Shown here piece after piece: positions 34,578-44,287 of a DNA stretch of 64,000 nucleotides. The first letter of the stretch is position 1; each line of letters begins with the position of its first letter. The stretch comes from QHCA01 sp003244095 (GTDB taxonomy: Bacteria; Actinomycetota; Actinomycetes; Mycobacteriales; QHCA01): contig JBBQNN010000013.1 of NCBI GenBank assembly GCA_038329965.1, positions 1-64,000 of the forward strand, read 5' to 3'. The notes below the pieces were generated by a model. That model saw only the letters and a program-made list of their open reading frames with translations. It made no database searches and was not told the DNA's origin. A program made the position numbers and the translations under genes.

Positions 34578-36503
34578 GTGACGCCGCCGCGCGGCCGCGC
34601 CGGTCAGCCGGCCAGGGTCGGACAGGAGGGGGCCACTCGTCGTCAGGCACAGCCGCGGACCGGTGCCCAGGCCCGCCGGGCGGCGCAGGCCCGTCGCGCA
34701 ACCCAGGCCCGCCGGGCGGCGCAGGCCCGTCGCGCAACCCAGGCGCGCCGCTCGACGCCGGCCCGCCGAGCGCGCCGGCGCGCGGTGCGGCTCGGCAGCC
34801 CGGGCAAGCGCCTGCAGTTCGGCCTGGTCGCGGTGCTCGTCCTGTTCGCCGTCATCGGCGGCCGGCTCGTGCAACTGCAGGGCCTCGACGGCACGGCGTA
34901 CGCCAGCCAAGCCGAGCGCCTGCGCCTGCGTACCGTGGTCCTGCCCGCCCAGCGGGGGGACATCCTCGACCGGGACGGCAACATCCTGGCCCGCACCGTC
35001 GCGGCGCGGACCGTCTTCGCCGACCCGACGCTGGTGGTCGACCCTGCCGCCACCGCCGCCCGGCTGGCCGCGCCGCTGGGTGTCGACCAGCCGACGCTGC
35101 TGACGCAGCTGACGAAGCCGGGACGGTTCGTGATCCTCAAGCGGGCCATGCTCCCGGAGGCGGCCCAGGCAGTGGTCAACCTGAAGCTGGCCGGTATCGG
35201 TACCCAGCCGGAGAGCCAGCGGGAGGTGCCCGGGCACGATCTGGCGGCCAACGTCATCGGCTTCGTCGGGCGCGACGGGACGGGACTGGCCGGGATCGAG
35301 AGCCGCTATGACACCGTGCTGCGCGGCAAGGCGGGCGTGCACGACTACCAGACGGCGCCGGGCGGCCAGGCGATGCCCAGTGACCTGGAGCGGACCGTGC
35401 CCGCGGTGCCCGGCCGGTCCGTACAGCTGACTCTCGACCGCGACCTGCAGTTCGTCGCGCAGCAGGCCCTGTCGGAGCGGATGAAGCAGACCGGCGCCTA
35501 CACCGGATCGGCCGTGGTCCTCGACGTCAAGACGTTTCAGGTCATGGCGATGGCCAGCTACCCGACGTTCGATGCCGGCAACCCGGCGGTCGCGCCCGCT
35601 ACGGCGCTGGGCAACGCGGCGGTGTCCAACGTGGTCGAGCCCGGCTCGATCCACAAGGCCGTCACGATCTCCGGGGCGCTGCAGGCCGGCGTCATCGACG
35701 GCAACACGGTGATGACCGTCCCGCCGACGATCACCAAGGGTGGCAAGACGTTCCGCGACACCCACAAGCACGGCACCGTCGGCATCACGCTCATGGGCAT
35801 CCTGGCGCAGTCCAGCAACGTCGGGACCATCGAGATCGCCGACCGGCTCGGCGCCCAGGGAGTGTACGACTACCAGCGCAAGTTCGGCCTCGGCTCCAAG
35901 ACCGGCCTGGACTTCCCGGGCGAGAGCCCCGGCATCGTGCAGCCGCCCTCGAAGTGGTCGGGCCCGTCCTACGGCGGCATCCCGATCGGGCTCGGCGTGG
36001 CCGTGACCCCGCTGCAGATGGCGGTGGTCTACGCCACGATCGCCAACAACGGCCTGCGGCTCACGCCGAGCCTGGTCCGCGGGTTCAAGACCGCGGACGG
36101 GGACTTCGTGGCAGCGCCCCGGCCGAAGGCCACCCGGGTGGTGTCGCCCGAGGTCGCGGCGATCATGCGTACCGACCTGTCGGCCATCACGAGCAAGCAC
36201 GCGACCGGCAAGAGCGCCGCGATCCCTGGTTACGTCGTGGCGGGCAAGACCGGCACCGGGCAGCGGGTCGAGAACGGGCACTACACCCAGGGCAACGTCA
36301 CCTCCTTCATCGGGATGGCACCGGCGGCGAACCCGCGATACGTCGTCGCGGTGTTCGTGCACGCCCCGAACGGTGTCGGTGGCGCCGTGTCCGGCCCGGT
36401 GTTCCAGGAGCTGATGGGCTACCTCCTGCGGCACTACCGGGTGCCGCCGGAGGGCAAGGCGCCGCCCGAGCTGTTCCTTGCCGCGGCGCGGCCCGGCGAC
36501 TGA
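34578..36503 (+). CDS. ftsI: Septal peptidoglycan transpeptidase (PBP3)
   Basis: FtsI crosslinks septal peptidoglycan outside the membrane. The 641-residue protein has a basic cytoplasmic tail, one membrane helix (FGLVAVLVLFAVIGGRLV, near 80-98), a PBP dimerisation domain (RGDILDRDGNILA), and the transpeptidase motifs SxxK (S357-I-H-K360), SSN and KTGTGQ. GTG 34578 is 13 bases after ftsL. The cytoplasmic tail contains QARRA(A/T) hexapeptide repeats not seen in most FtsI proteins. Confidence 0.95.
   Translation: MTPPRGRAGQPARVGQEGATRRQAQPRTGAQARRAAQARRATQARRAAQARRATQARRSTPARRARRRAVRLGSPGKRLQFGLVAVLVLFAVIGGRLVQLQGLDGTAYASQAERLRLRTVVLPAQRGDILDRDGNILARTVAARTVFADPTLVVDPAATAARLAAPLGVDQPTLLTQLTKPGRFVILKRAMLPEAAQAVVNLKLAGIGTQPESQREVPGHDLAANVIGFVGRDGTGLAGIESRYDTVLRGKAGVHDYQTAPGGQAMPSDLERTVPAVPGRSVQLTLDRDLQFVAQQALSERMKQTGAYTGSAVVLDVKTFQVMAMASYPTFDAGNPAVAPATALGNAAVSNVVEPGSIHKAVTISGALQAGVIDGNTVMTVPPTITKGGKTFRDTHKHGTVGITLMGILAQSSNVGTIEIADRLGAQGVYDYQRKFGLGSKTGLDFPGESPGIVQPPSKWSGPSYGGIPIGLGVAVTPLQMAVVYATIANNGLRLTPSLVRGFKTADGDFVAAPRPKATRVVSPEVAAIMRTDLSAITSKHATGKSAAIPGYVVAGKTGTGQRVENGHYTQGNVTSFIGMAPAANPRYVVAVFVHAPNGVGGAVSGPVFQELMGYLLRHYRVPPEGKAPPELFLAAARPGD
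34668..34739 (+). repeat. 36-bp perfect tandem duplication in ftsI
   Basis: Two identical 36-base units, followed by a partial third, encode the QARRAA/QARRAT repeats of the FtsI cytoplasmic tail. Identity at third codon positions points to a recent, unstable expansion. Confidence 0.8.
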
Positions 36504-36525
36504 GGACTCGGTAGGCTGGCTCGCC

Positions 36526-38040
36526 GTGTCGGCCTACGCAACGCTGCGCCCCGAGCGCCCGCCGCGCCGACGCCTGGCGGAGCTCGCCGAGCGGCTCGGT
36601 CGCCCGGCGCCCGAGGCCGCAACCGGCGCCGGCGGGCCGATCACGGGCATCACCCATGACAGCCATGGCGTGCGCCCGGGCGACCTCTACGCGGCGCTGC
36701 CGGGCGCGCGCACGCACGGCGCCCGGTTCGCCGCCGACGCCGTGCAGGCCGGCGCCGTGGCGGTGCTCACCGACCCGACCGGGCCGGGGTTCACGGACGG
36801 GATCGGGGTGCCGGTCGTCGTGGTCGACGATCCGCGGGCGGTGCTCGGGGAGATCGCGGCCTGGGTCTACGGCGACCCGTCGGCGTACCTGACGGTCCTG
36901 GGCGTGACGGGTACGAACGGCAAGACCACGACGGCGTACCTGCTCGACGCGGGCCTGCGGGCGGCCGGCCACGTCACCGGGCTGGTCGGCACGATCGACA
37001 CCCGGATCGCAGGGGAGCGCGTGTCCAGTGTGCGGACGACACCCGAGGCAACCGATCTGCAGGCGCTGTTCGCCGTGATGCGCGAGCGCGGGGTGGACGC
37101 CGTGTCGATGGAGGTGTCGAGTCACGCGCTCGCGCTGCACCGGGTCGACGGCACGCGGTTCACGGCCGGCCTGTTCACCAACCTCTCCCAGGACCACCTG
37201 GACTTCCACGGCGACCTCGACACCTACTTCGCGGCCAAGGCGGCACTGTTCGACGGCCGCTGCGCTCACGAGGTCGTCAACATCGACGACCCGTACGGCC
37301 GCCGGCTGGTCCGGCCGGCGACGGTCACCGTGTCGGCCGAGGGGGAGCCGGGCGCGACGTGGCGGGCCACCGGCATCGACCATGGACGCACGGGGGCGCC
37401 GGGCTTCCGGGTGCACGGCCCGGGCGGTACGCAGGCGGCCGCCTCGGTGCGCAGCCCCGGCGCGTTCAGCGTCGCCAACGCGCTGCTGGCGATCGCCGCC
37501 CTGGTGACCGTCGGGGTGCCGCTCGCCGACGCGGTCCGCGGGACCGCGGCCCTCGACGTCCCCGGCCGGATGGAGCAGGTCGACCGCGGGCAGGGATTCC
37601 GGGTCGTCGTCGACTACGCCCACACTCCCGAGGCGATTGCCGGCGCACTGGCCGCGCTGCGCCCCATGACGCGGGGGCGGCTGATCATCGTCCTCGGCGG
37701 GGGCGGCGACCGTGACCGGGCGAAACGCCCGCTGATGGGTGCGGCCGCGGCGCGGGGCGCCGACCTCGTGGTCGTCACCGACGACAACCCTCGCTCCGAG
37801 GACCCGGCCGAGATCCGCGCCGGGATCGTCGAGGGTGCCCGCCGGGTGGGCCCGGCACGGCCATTGGACGTCGGCGGCCGGCGGGCGGCGATCGCGGTCG
37901 CCATCGGGCTGGCCGAGGCCGGCGACACGGTGCTCATCGCCGGCAAGGGCCACGAGCAGGGTCAGGACATCGGGGGCGTGGTGCACCCCTTCGACGACCG
38001 CGCCGTCGTCGCCGGCCTGCTCGACGAGGCGGCGGGGTGA
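36526..38040 (+). CDS. murE: UDP-MurNAc-L-Ala-D-Glu:meso-DAP ligase
   Basis: MurE adds the third amino acid to the cell-wall precursor in the cytoplasm. The 504-residue ligase has the ATP motif GTNGKTTT (129-136), SMEVSSHALALHRVDG, DHLDFHG, and DNPR (420-423), the signature of enzymes that use meso-diaminopimelate rather than lysine. GTG 36526 lies 22 bases after ftsI without a clear ribosome site. It overlaps murF by GTGA. Confidence 0.95.
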   Translation: MSAYATLRPERPPRRRLAELAERLGRPAPEAATGAGGPITGITHDSHGVRPGDLYAALPGARTHGARFAADAVQAGAVAVLTDPTGPGFTDGIGVPVVVVDDPRAVLGEIAAWVYGDPSAYLTVLGVTGTNGKTTTAYLLDAGLRAAGHVTGLVGTIDTRIAGERVSSVRTTPEATDLQALFAVMRERGVDAVSMEVSSHALALHRVDGTRFTAGLFTNLSQDHLDFHGDLDTYFAAKAALFDGRCAHEVVNIDDPYGRRLVRPATVTVSAEGEPGATWRATGIDHGRTGAPGFRVHGPGGTQAAASVRSPGAFSVANALLAIAALVTVGVPLADAVRGTAALDVPGRMEQVDRGQGFRVVVDYAHTPEAIAGALAALRPMTRGRLIIVLGGGGDRDRAKRPLMGAAAARGADLVVVTDDNPRSEDPAEIRAGIVEGARRVGPARPLDVGGRRAAIAVAIGLAEAGDTVLIAGKGHEQGQDIGGVVHPFDDRAVVAGLLDEAAG

Positions 38041-39422
38041 TCCCGCTGAGCCTGGCCGAGCTGGCCGCCGTCACCGGCGGCCGGCTCGCCGACGCCCCCG
38101 ACCCCGGCGCGATGATCACCGGTGGGGTGGTCTTCGACTCCCGGCTGGCCGGGGCCGGTGACCTGTTCCTCGCCCTGCCCGGGGAGCGGACCGACGGCCA
38201 CGACCACGCGGGCGCGGCGAGCGCGGCCGGCGCCGCCGCCGTGCTGGCGGCGCGACCGGTCGGCGTACCTGCCGTGATCGTCGATGACGTGCTGGCCGCC
38301 CTGTCGCTCCTGGCGCGCGCCGTGCTGCGGCGGTTGCCGCAGATCACCGTCGTCGGGGTCACCGGGTCCAGCGGCAAGACCTCCACCAAGGACCTCATCG
38401 CGCAGTTGCTGCCCCGGCTCGGCCCGACCGTTGCCCCGCCCGGCTCGTTCAACAACGAGATCGGCCACCCGTACACCGTCCTTCTGGCGAACGCCGAGAC
38501 CCGCTATCTCGTGCTGGAGTACAGCGCGCGCGGCCTGGGCCATATCGCCGCCCTCTGCGCGGTCGCCCGGCCGCAGATCGCCGTGGAGCTCAACATCGGG
38601 ACCGCCCACATCGGGGACTTCGGCTCGGTGGAGGTCGTCGCGCAGGCCAAGGCGGAGTTGGTGGCCGGCCTGGGTCCGGACGCGGTGGCGATCCTCAACG
38701 CCGACGACCCCCGCGTACGGGCCATGGCGGGAGCCACCGCCGCCCGTGTCGTGCTCACCGGCCGGGCGGCCGACGCCGACGTGCGGGCCACCGACGTACG
38801 GCTGGACGAGCGCGGCCGGCCCTCGTACACGCTGCACGCGGCGGGGGAGCAGGCGGCGGTGCGGCTGCCGCTGTTCGGTGAGCATGCGGTCGCCAACAGC
38901 CTGGCCGCCGTCGCCGTCGCGCTGGAGCTGGGCCTCGGGCTGGCCGACGTCGCCGCCGCACTGGGCGGCGTACGCGCGGTCAGCCCCTGGCGCATGGAGG
39001 TCACCGAGCGGGCCGACGGGGTGACCGTCGTCAACGACGCCTACAACGCCAATCCCGAGTCGATGGCCGCCGCCGTGCGCGCGCTGGCGGCGATGGGCGG
39101 GGGGCGGCGCACGTGGGCGGTGCTGGGGCAGATGGCCGAGCTGGGTGACCGGGCCGGCCCGGAACACCGCGCGCTGGGCCGGCTGGTCAACGACCTCGGC
39201 GTCGACCGGCTCGTCGCGGTCGGCCCGCTGGCATCGGGCGTGCATGCTGGTGCCGTACAGGCCGGACGCTCGGAAAGGGAGTCCTCGCACGTGCCCGACA
39301 TCGACGCCGCCCTGCGGCTGCTGCATGCCGAACTCCGGCCGCCGGACGTGGTCCTGGTGAAGGCCTCCCGGGCGGCCGGCCTGGAGCGCCTCGCCCTGGC
39401 CCTGCTGGAGGACAGCGCGTGA
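38037..39422 (+). CDS. murF: UDP-MurNAc-tripeptide:D-Ala-D-Ala ligase
   Basis: MurF completes the pentapeptide by adding D-Ala-D-Ala. The 461-residue protein has a ligase N-domain (FDSRLAGAGDLFLALPGE), ATP motif GSSGKTSTKD (from residue 110), FNNEIGHPYT and VVNDAYNANPESM. GTG 38037 overlaps murE and the stop overlaps mraY, both by four bases, so translation is coupled on both sides. Confidence 0.95.
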   Translation: MIPLSLAELAAVTGGRLADAPDPGAMITGGVVFDSRLAGAGDLFLALPGERTDGHDHAGAASAAGAAAVLAARPVGVPAVIVDDVLAALSLLARAVLRRLPQITVVGVTGSSGKTSTKDLIAQLLPRLGPTVAPPGSFNNEIGHPYTVLLANAETRYLVLEYSARGLGHIAALCAVARPQIAVELNIGTAHIGDFGSVEVVAQAKAELVAGLGPDAVAILNADDPRVRAMAGATAARVVLTGRAADADVRATDVRLDERGRPSYTLHAAGEQAAVRLPLFGEHAVANSLAAVAVALELGLGLADVAAALGGVRAVSPWRMEVTERADGVTVVNDAYNANPESMAAAVRALAAMGGGRRTWAVLGQMAELGDRAGPEHRALGRLVNDLGVDRLVAVGPLASGVHAGAVQAGRSERESSHVPDIDAALRLLHAELRPPDVVLVKASRAAGLERLALALLEDSA

Positions 39423-40534
39423 AGTTCATCCTCGTCGCCGGGCTGGTCAGCTTCCTGATCTCGATCTTCGGCACCCCGTGGGCGATCCGGGTCTTCACCC
39501 GGCGTGGCATCGGCCAGGAGATCCGGGCAGACGGGCCCACCACGCACCAGACCAAACGCGGCACGCCGACGATGGGCGGGCTGATCATCATCGCGGCAAC
39601 CGTCCTGGGGTACGCGGTGGCGCACCTGACCCTGGTGCTGCTGTCCCTCGTGCAGAGCAGCGCGTCGACGGCGGAGGATCGCGGCCCGACGGCGAGCGCG
39701 CTGCTCCTGCTCGGGCTGTTCATCGCCCTCGGTGCGGTGGGTTTCGTCGACGACTACACGAAGGTGCGCAAGCAACGCAGCCTGGGCCTGGACACCAAGG
39801 CCAAGCTGATCGCGCAGCTCGTCATCGCGCTCGTGTTCGGCGTGCTGGCCCTGCAGTTCAAGAACGACAACGGCGTCGCGCCCGCATCCACCCACCTGTC
39901 CTTCGCCCGCGACATCTCCTGGCTGCCACTGGGCGCGGTGGGGTTCATCATCCTGGCCTACCTGATCGTCACGGCCGCCTCGAACGCGGTGAACCTCACC
40001 GACGGGCTCGACGGCCTGGCGACCGGCACCGCCGTCATGGTGTTCATCACCTACACACTCATCTCCTTCTGGCAGTTCCGGCACCAGTGCGTGCCGGGCG
40101 GCCCGCTGCCGCCGCACTGCTACGCAATCCGCGACGGAGTCGACCTGGGCATGGTGGCCTTCGCCGCGGCGGCCGCCTGCTTCGGATTCCTGTGGTGGAA
40201 CGGCTCGCCGGCCCGCATCTTCATGGGCGACACCGGCTCGCTGTCCCTGGGCGGCCTGCTGGCCGGCCTGGCCATCCTCACCCGCACCGAGATGCTACTG
40301 GTCGTCGTCGGCGCCCTGTTCGTGATCATCACCGTGTCGGTGATCGTGCAGGTGGCGGTGTTCAAGCTGACCAAGCGCCGGGTGTTCCGGATGGCGCCAC
40401 TGCAGCACCACTTCGAGCTGGCCGGGTGGGGCGAGGTGACGATCGTCATCCGCTTCTGGATCATCGCCGGCATCGGCGTGGCCGCCGGGCTCGGCCTGTT
40501 CTACGCCGACTTCGTCACCGGCCAGAGGGGATGA
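39419..40534 (+). CDS. mraY: Phospho-MurNAc-pentapeptide transferase
   Basis: MraY moves the MurNAc-pentapeptide onto undecaprenyl phosphate, giving lipid I. The 371-residue protein has about ten membrane helices and the family motifs GTPTMGGLIII, VDDYTKVRKQRSLGL (D111, D112 catalytic), NAVNLTDGLDGLA, FMGDTGSLSLGGLLA and APLQHHFEL. A hydrophilic loop rich in His/Cys (RHQCVPGGPLPPHCY) between helices is an insertion. It overlaps murF (GTGA) and murD (ATGA). Confidence 0.96.
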   Translation: MKFILVAGLVSFLISIFGTPWAIRVFTRRGIGQEIRADGPTTHQTKRGTPTMGGLIIIAATVLGYAVAHLTLVLLSLVQSSASTAEDRGPTASALLLLGLFIALGAVGFVDDYTKVRKQRSLGLDTKAKLIAQLVIALVFGVLALQFKNDNGVAPASTHLSFARDISWLPLGAVGFIILAYLIVTAASNAVNLTDGLDGLATGTAVMVFITYTLISFWQFRHQCVPGGPLPPHCYAIRDGVDLGMVAFAAAAACFGFLWWNGSPARIFMGDTGSLSLGGLLAGLAILTRTEMLLVVVGALFVIITVSVIVQVAVFKLTKRRVFRMAPLQHHFELAGWGEVTIVIRFWIIAGIGVAAGLGLFYADFVTGQRG

Positions 40535-41901
40535 CTGTCTCCTATTCGGATCGGTCGGTCCTCGTCGCGGGGGCGGGCGTCGCCGGTGCCGCCGTCGCGG
40601 AGGTGCTGCTCCGGCTCGGTGCCCGGGTCACCGTGACCGACCGGGCGCTCTCTGCCCGCACCGAGGCGCTCTCCGCGCTTGGCGCGAAGGTGACGGTCGG
40701 GCTGGCGGCGCTGCCGGCCGGCATCGACCAGGTGGTCACCTCACCGGGTTGGCGGCCCGACAACCCGCTGCTGCGGGACGCGGCCGCCCGGGGGGTCGAG
40801 GTGATCGGCGAGATCGAGCTGGCCTGGCGGCTGCGGTCGTCCCCCGTCTCCGGCCGGCCGGCCGCCCCCTGGCTGGCGATCACGGGTACGAACGGCAAGA
40901 CCACCACCGTCGAGATGCTCGCCGGGATGCTGCGCGCGGCGGGCCTGCGTGCGGTCGCCGCCGGCAATGTCGGGCGTCCGCTGGTCGGGGCGGTGGTGGG
41001 CCTCGAGCCCTACGACGTGCTGGCCGTCGAGCTGTCCTCCTTCCAGTTGTACTGGACGTCGACCGTCGCGCCGGCGGCGGCGACCATCCTCAACCTCGCG
41101 CCGGACCATCTCGACTGGCACGGCTCGCTGGCGGCCTACGCGGCCGCCAAGGCCAAGATCTGGGCCCCTGGTACGTTCGCCGTCCGCAACGCCGACGACG
41201 CCTGGTCGGTCCGGCTCTCCGGTGACCTCCCTGGCGCCGCCTACACGCTGGGCGAGCCGGCCGACGGCCAACTCGGCGTGGTCGACGGCACGCTGGTCGA
41301 CCGGGCGTTCGGCCACGGGGCGTTCGCCACGGTTGCCGGCCTGCCCGTGACCGGTCCGCACAACGTCGCCAACGCCCTGGCCGCCGCCGCGCTGGCCTTC
41401 GCCTACGACGTGCCGCCGAGTGCCGTTTCCGCCGGACTGGCCGGATTCGAGGCCGGCCCGCACCGCAACACCCGGATCGGAGCCGTCGACGGCATCACCT
41501 ACGTCGACGACAGCAAGGCCACCAACCCGCACGCGGCCGCCGCGTCCCTGGTTGCCTACGACCGGGTGGTGTGGGTCGCCGGCGGCCTGCTCAAGGGCGC
41601 CGACGTCGATGACCTCGTCGCCGAGGTCGCCGGGCGGCTGGCCGGCGTCGTGCTCATGGGCGCCGACCGGGCGGTGATTGCCCGGGCTCTCGCGCGACAC
41701 GCCCCCGACGTCCCCGTGGTGGAGGTCGGCAGGACCGACGATGGAGCCATGGCAGACGTCGTAGCGGTTGCGAGCCGGCTGGCCCGGCCCGGCGACGTCG
41801 TGCTGCTCGCACCCGCCGCGGCGTCGATGGACATGTTCTCCGACTACGCGGCACGTGGCGCGGCGTTCGTCCAGGCCGTCCGCGCCCTGGGGGAGGCGTG
41901 A
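40531..41901 (+). CDS. murD: UDP-MurNAc-L-Ala:D-Glu ligase
   Basis: MurD adds D-glutamate to UDP-MurNAc-L-Ala. The 456-residue protein has an N-terminal Rossmann domain (SVLVAGAGVAGAAVAEVLLRLGA), the ATP motif GTNGKTTT (119-126), LNLAPDHLDWHGS and YVDDSKATNPHA. ATG 40531 overlaps the mraY stop by ATGA and its own stop overlaps ftsW by GTGA. Confidence 0.95.
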   Translation: MTVSYSDRSVLVAGAGVAGAAVAEVLLRLGARVTVTDRALSARTEALSALGAKVTVGLAALPAGIDQVVTSPGWRPDNPLLRDAAARGVEVIGEIELAWRLRSSPVSGRPAAPWLAITGTNGKTTTVEMLAGMLRAAGLRAVAAGNVGRPLVGAVVGLEPYDVLAVELSSFQLYWTSTVAPAAATILNLAPDHLDWHGSLAAYAAAKAKIWAPGTFAVRNADDAWSVRLSGDLPGAAYTLGEPADGQLGVVDGTLVDRAFGHGAFATVAGLPVTGPHNVANALAAAALAFAYDVPPSAVSAGLAGFEAGPHRNTRIGAVDGITYVDDSKATNPHAAAASLVAYDRVVWVAGGLLKGADVDDLVAEVAGRLAGVVLMGADRAVIARALARHAPDVPVVEVGRTDDGAMADVVAVASRLARPGDVVLLAPAAASMDMFSDYAARGAAFVQAVRALGEA

Positions 41902-43199
41902 GTGCGCCGACCACCGTGCCACGCCCGGGCCAGACCGACCCGAGCGGCCGGCGCGGCGGTGCCCGACCGGCCAATCCGCGCTGGCTCGACCGGCCGCTGG
42001 CGTCGTACTACCTGCTGCTGGGCAGCGCCGGCCTGCTGCTGCTGCTCGGGCTGGTCATGGTGCTGTCCGCGTCGAGCGTCAAGTCCTACGTCTCGACCGG
42101 CACGCCGTACGACATCTTCCGCCGTCAACTGGTCTGGGTGGCACTCGGCCTGCCCGCGCTCTGGCTAGGTCTGCGGCTGCGCGTGCGCACCTACCGGATG
42201 CTGGCCTACCCGACGCTGTTGCTCTCCGTCGCGATGATGCTGCTGGTCCTCGTACCCGGGATCGGTGTCACCGTCCGCGGCTCGACCCGCTGGCTCGACC
42301 TGGGCCCGCTGTGGCTGCAGCCCTCCGAGCTGGCCAAGCTCGGCCTCGCGCTGTGGGGTGCGGACCTGCTGGTGCGCAAGCGGCCGCTGCTCACCCGGTG
42401 GAAGCACCTGGTGGTGCCGCTGCTGCCGGTGGCCACGCTGGAGTTCGTGCTCGTCATGCTCGAGCCCGACCTCGGCACCACGCTGTGCCTGATCACGGTG
42501 GTGCTGTCCCTGCTGTTCTTCCTCGGCGCCCCGCTGCGGATGTTCGGACTGCTGTGCGCCGTCCTGGCGGGGCTGGTCGCGGTCGTGATCGCGGTCGAGC
42601 CCTACCGGATGGCGCGCGTGACGTCCTTCCTGCACCCCTTCGACGACCCGCAGCACACCGGTTTCCAGGCCGTGCAGGGCATCTATTCGCTGTCCTCGGG
42701 CGGCTGGTGGGGGGTCGGCCTCGGTGGCAGCAGCGGCAAGTGGAACGTGCCGAACGCCTACACCGACTACATCTTCGCCATCATCGGCGAGGAGCTTGGC
42801 CTGATGGGTGCCCTCGTCGTCCTGGCGCTGTTCGCCGTCTTCGCCTACGCCGGACTGCGCATCGCGCGGCGCACCGCCGACCCGTTCGCCCGGCTGGTGG
42901 CCGGATCGGTGATGGCGTGGCTGATCGGGCAGTCCATCATCAACGTCGGCTACGTGGTCGGCCTGCTGCCGGTCACCGGCATCCCGCTGCCGCTGATCTC
43001 CTTCGGCGGAACGTCGCTCGTCCTGACCATGTTCGTGGTGGGGATGCTGGCGTCCTTCGCGCGGGCCGAGCCACGAGCCGCCGCGGCGATCGCCGCCCGC
43101 GGCCCGACCACGTGGTCGCGGCTGCTGCGGCTGCCCGCACCGGAGGCCCCGCCAGCGAGGACACCCAAGCAGCGCACCCCCCCGCCGCGCCGCCGATGA
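41898..43199 (+). CDS. ftsW: Septal peptidoglycan polymerase FtsW (SEDS)
   Basis: FtsW polymerises lipid II at the septum together with FtsI. The 433-residue protein has ten predicted helices and SEDS landmarks: VMVLSASSVKSY, GSTRWLDLGPLWLQPSELAKL, MLEPDLGTTLCL, the catalytic-region loop ending in PNAYTDYIFAIIGEELGLMG and GIPLPLISFGGTSLV. The extended basic/proline tail after the last helix is usual in actinomycetes. It overlaps murD and murG by four bases each. Confidence 0.96.
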   Translation: MSAPTTVPRPGQTDPSGRRGGARPANPRWLDRPLASYYLLLGSAGLLLLLGLVMVLSASSVKSYVSTGTPYDIFRRQLVWVALGLPALWLGLRLRVRTYRMLAYPTLLLSVAMMLLVLVPGIGVTVRGSTRWLDLGPLWLQPSELAKLGLALWGADLLVRKRPLLTRWKHLVVPLLPVATLEFVLVMLEPDLGTTLCLITVVLSLLFFLGAPLRMFGLLCAVLAGLVAVVIAVEPYRMARVTSFLHPFDDPQHTGFQAVQGIYSLSSGGWWGVGLGGSSGKWNVPNAYTDYIFAIIGEELGLMGALVVLALFAVFAYAGLRIARRTADPFARLVAGSVMAWLIGQSIINVGYVVGLLPVTGIPLPLISFGGTSLVLTMFVVGMLASFARAEPRAAAAIAARGPTTWSRLLRLPAPEAPPARTPKQRTPPPRRR

Positions 43200-44287
43200 C
43201 CTCCTTGCGTTCGGTCGTGCTGGCCGGGGGAGGGTCGGCCGGCGACATCGAGCCCGCCCTGGCCCTCGCCGACGCGCTGCGCCGGATCGATCCGGACGTG
43301 CGGATCACTGCGCTGGGCACGGCCCGTGGCCTCGAGGCCCGGCTGGTGCCGGCCCGGGGCTACGACCTGCGGCTGGTTCCTGCCGTGCCGTTGCCCCGGC
43401 GGCCCACCCTCGACCTGCTGCGCCTGCCCGGCAGGGTGCGCGGCGCGGTCCGGTCCGTCCGGGCCGTGCTCGACGAGGTCGAAGCGGACGTGGTCGTGGG
43501 CTTCGGCGGGTACGTCGCGCTGCCCGCCTATCTCGCGGCCCGGCGACGGCGCACGCCGATCGTCGTCAACGAGATCAACCAGCGCCCGGGGCTGGCCAAC
43601 CGGATCGGCGCCCGGCTCACCGCTTTCGTCGCGCTTGGTGCCGAGTCGATCCCGTTGCCGCACGGCCGCTTCGTGGGGATGCCGTTGCGCACGGCGATCA
43701 GCGGCCTCGACCGCGTCGCCAACCGGGACCAGGCCCGCGCGGAGCTGGGCCTGGCCGCGGACGGGACGTGCCTGCTGGTCAGCGGAGGCTCGCAGGGTGC
43801 CCGGTCGCTGAACCTCGCCGCGTCCGGCGCCTCGGTCGACCTCGGCGCGGCCGGCGTGCAGGTCCTGCACGTCAGCGGGCCGAAGAACACCGTCGAGGTC
43901 ACCGCCGTCCCGGGCGGGCCGCCCTACGTGGTCCTGCCGTACGTCGACCGGATGGAGTTGGCCTACGCCGCGGCGGACTTGGCCCTCTGCCGGGCCGGGG
44001 CCATGACCGTGGCCGAGCTGACCGCGGTGGGCCTGCCCGCGGCCTACGTCCCTCTGCCGCACGGCAACGGCGAGCAGCGGCTCAACGCCCTGCCCGTCGT
44101 CAACGCCGGTGGCGGGCTGCTGGTCGACGACGCCGACCTCAGCCCGGCGTGGATCCGTGACACGCTGCTGCCCGTGCTGACCGACGACGCGGCCCTCGGC
44201 CGGATGACCAAGGCGGCCGCCCTCGCCGGGCGGCGCGACGGTGACACGGCACTGGCCGAGCTGGTCCGAGAGGCGACCGGCCGGTGA
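43196..44287 (+). CDS. murG: MurG GlcNAc transferase, with altered histidines
   Basis: MurG adds GlcNAc to lipid I to make lipid II at the inner membrane face. The 363-residue protein has VVLAGGGSAGDIEPALALADAL, VVGFGGYVALPAY, LVSGGSQGARSLN, the donor-binding CRAGAMTVAEL and LPHGNGEQRLNA. Two conserved histidines are changed: the G-loop GGxGGH/GTAGH residue is aspartate (D17) and the usual HEQN/HEAN histidine is asparagine (N125, in VNEINQRPG). The rest is well kept and it sits in the intact operon, so I treat it as functional. Confidence 0.92.
   Translation: MTSLRSVVLAGGGSAGDIEPALALADALRRIDPDVRITALGTARGLEARLVPARGYDLRLVPAVPLPRRPTLDLLRLPGRVRGAVRSVRAVLDEVEADVVVGFGGYVALPAYLAARRRRTPIVVNEINQRPGLANRIGARLTAFVALGAESIPLPHGRFVGMPLRTAISGLDRVANRDQARAELGLAADGTCLLVSGGSQGARSLNLAASGASVDLGAAGVQVLHVSGPKNTVEVTAVPGGPPYVVLPYVDRMELAYAAADLALCRAGAMTVAELTAVGLPAAYVPLPHGNGEQRLNALPVVNAGGGLLVDDADLSPAWIRDTLLPVLTDDAALGRMTKAAALAGRRDGDTALAELVREATGR

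Noticed and set aside
34395..36434. A 679-codon frame antisense to ftsI
   Set aside because: Composition (His, Asp, Gly and Arg-rich) is typical of a complementary-strand artefact; no domain, no ribosome site.
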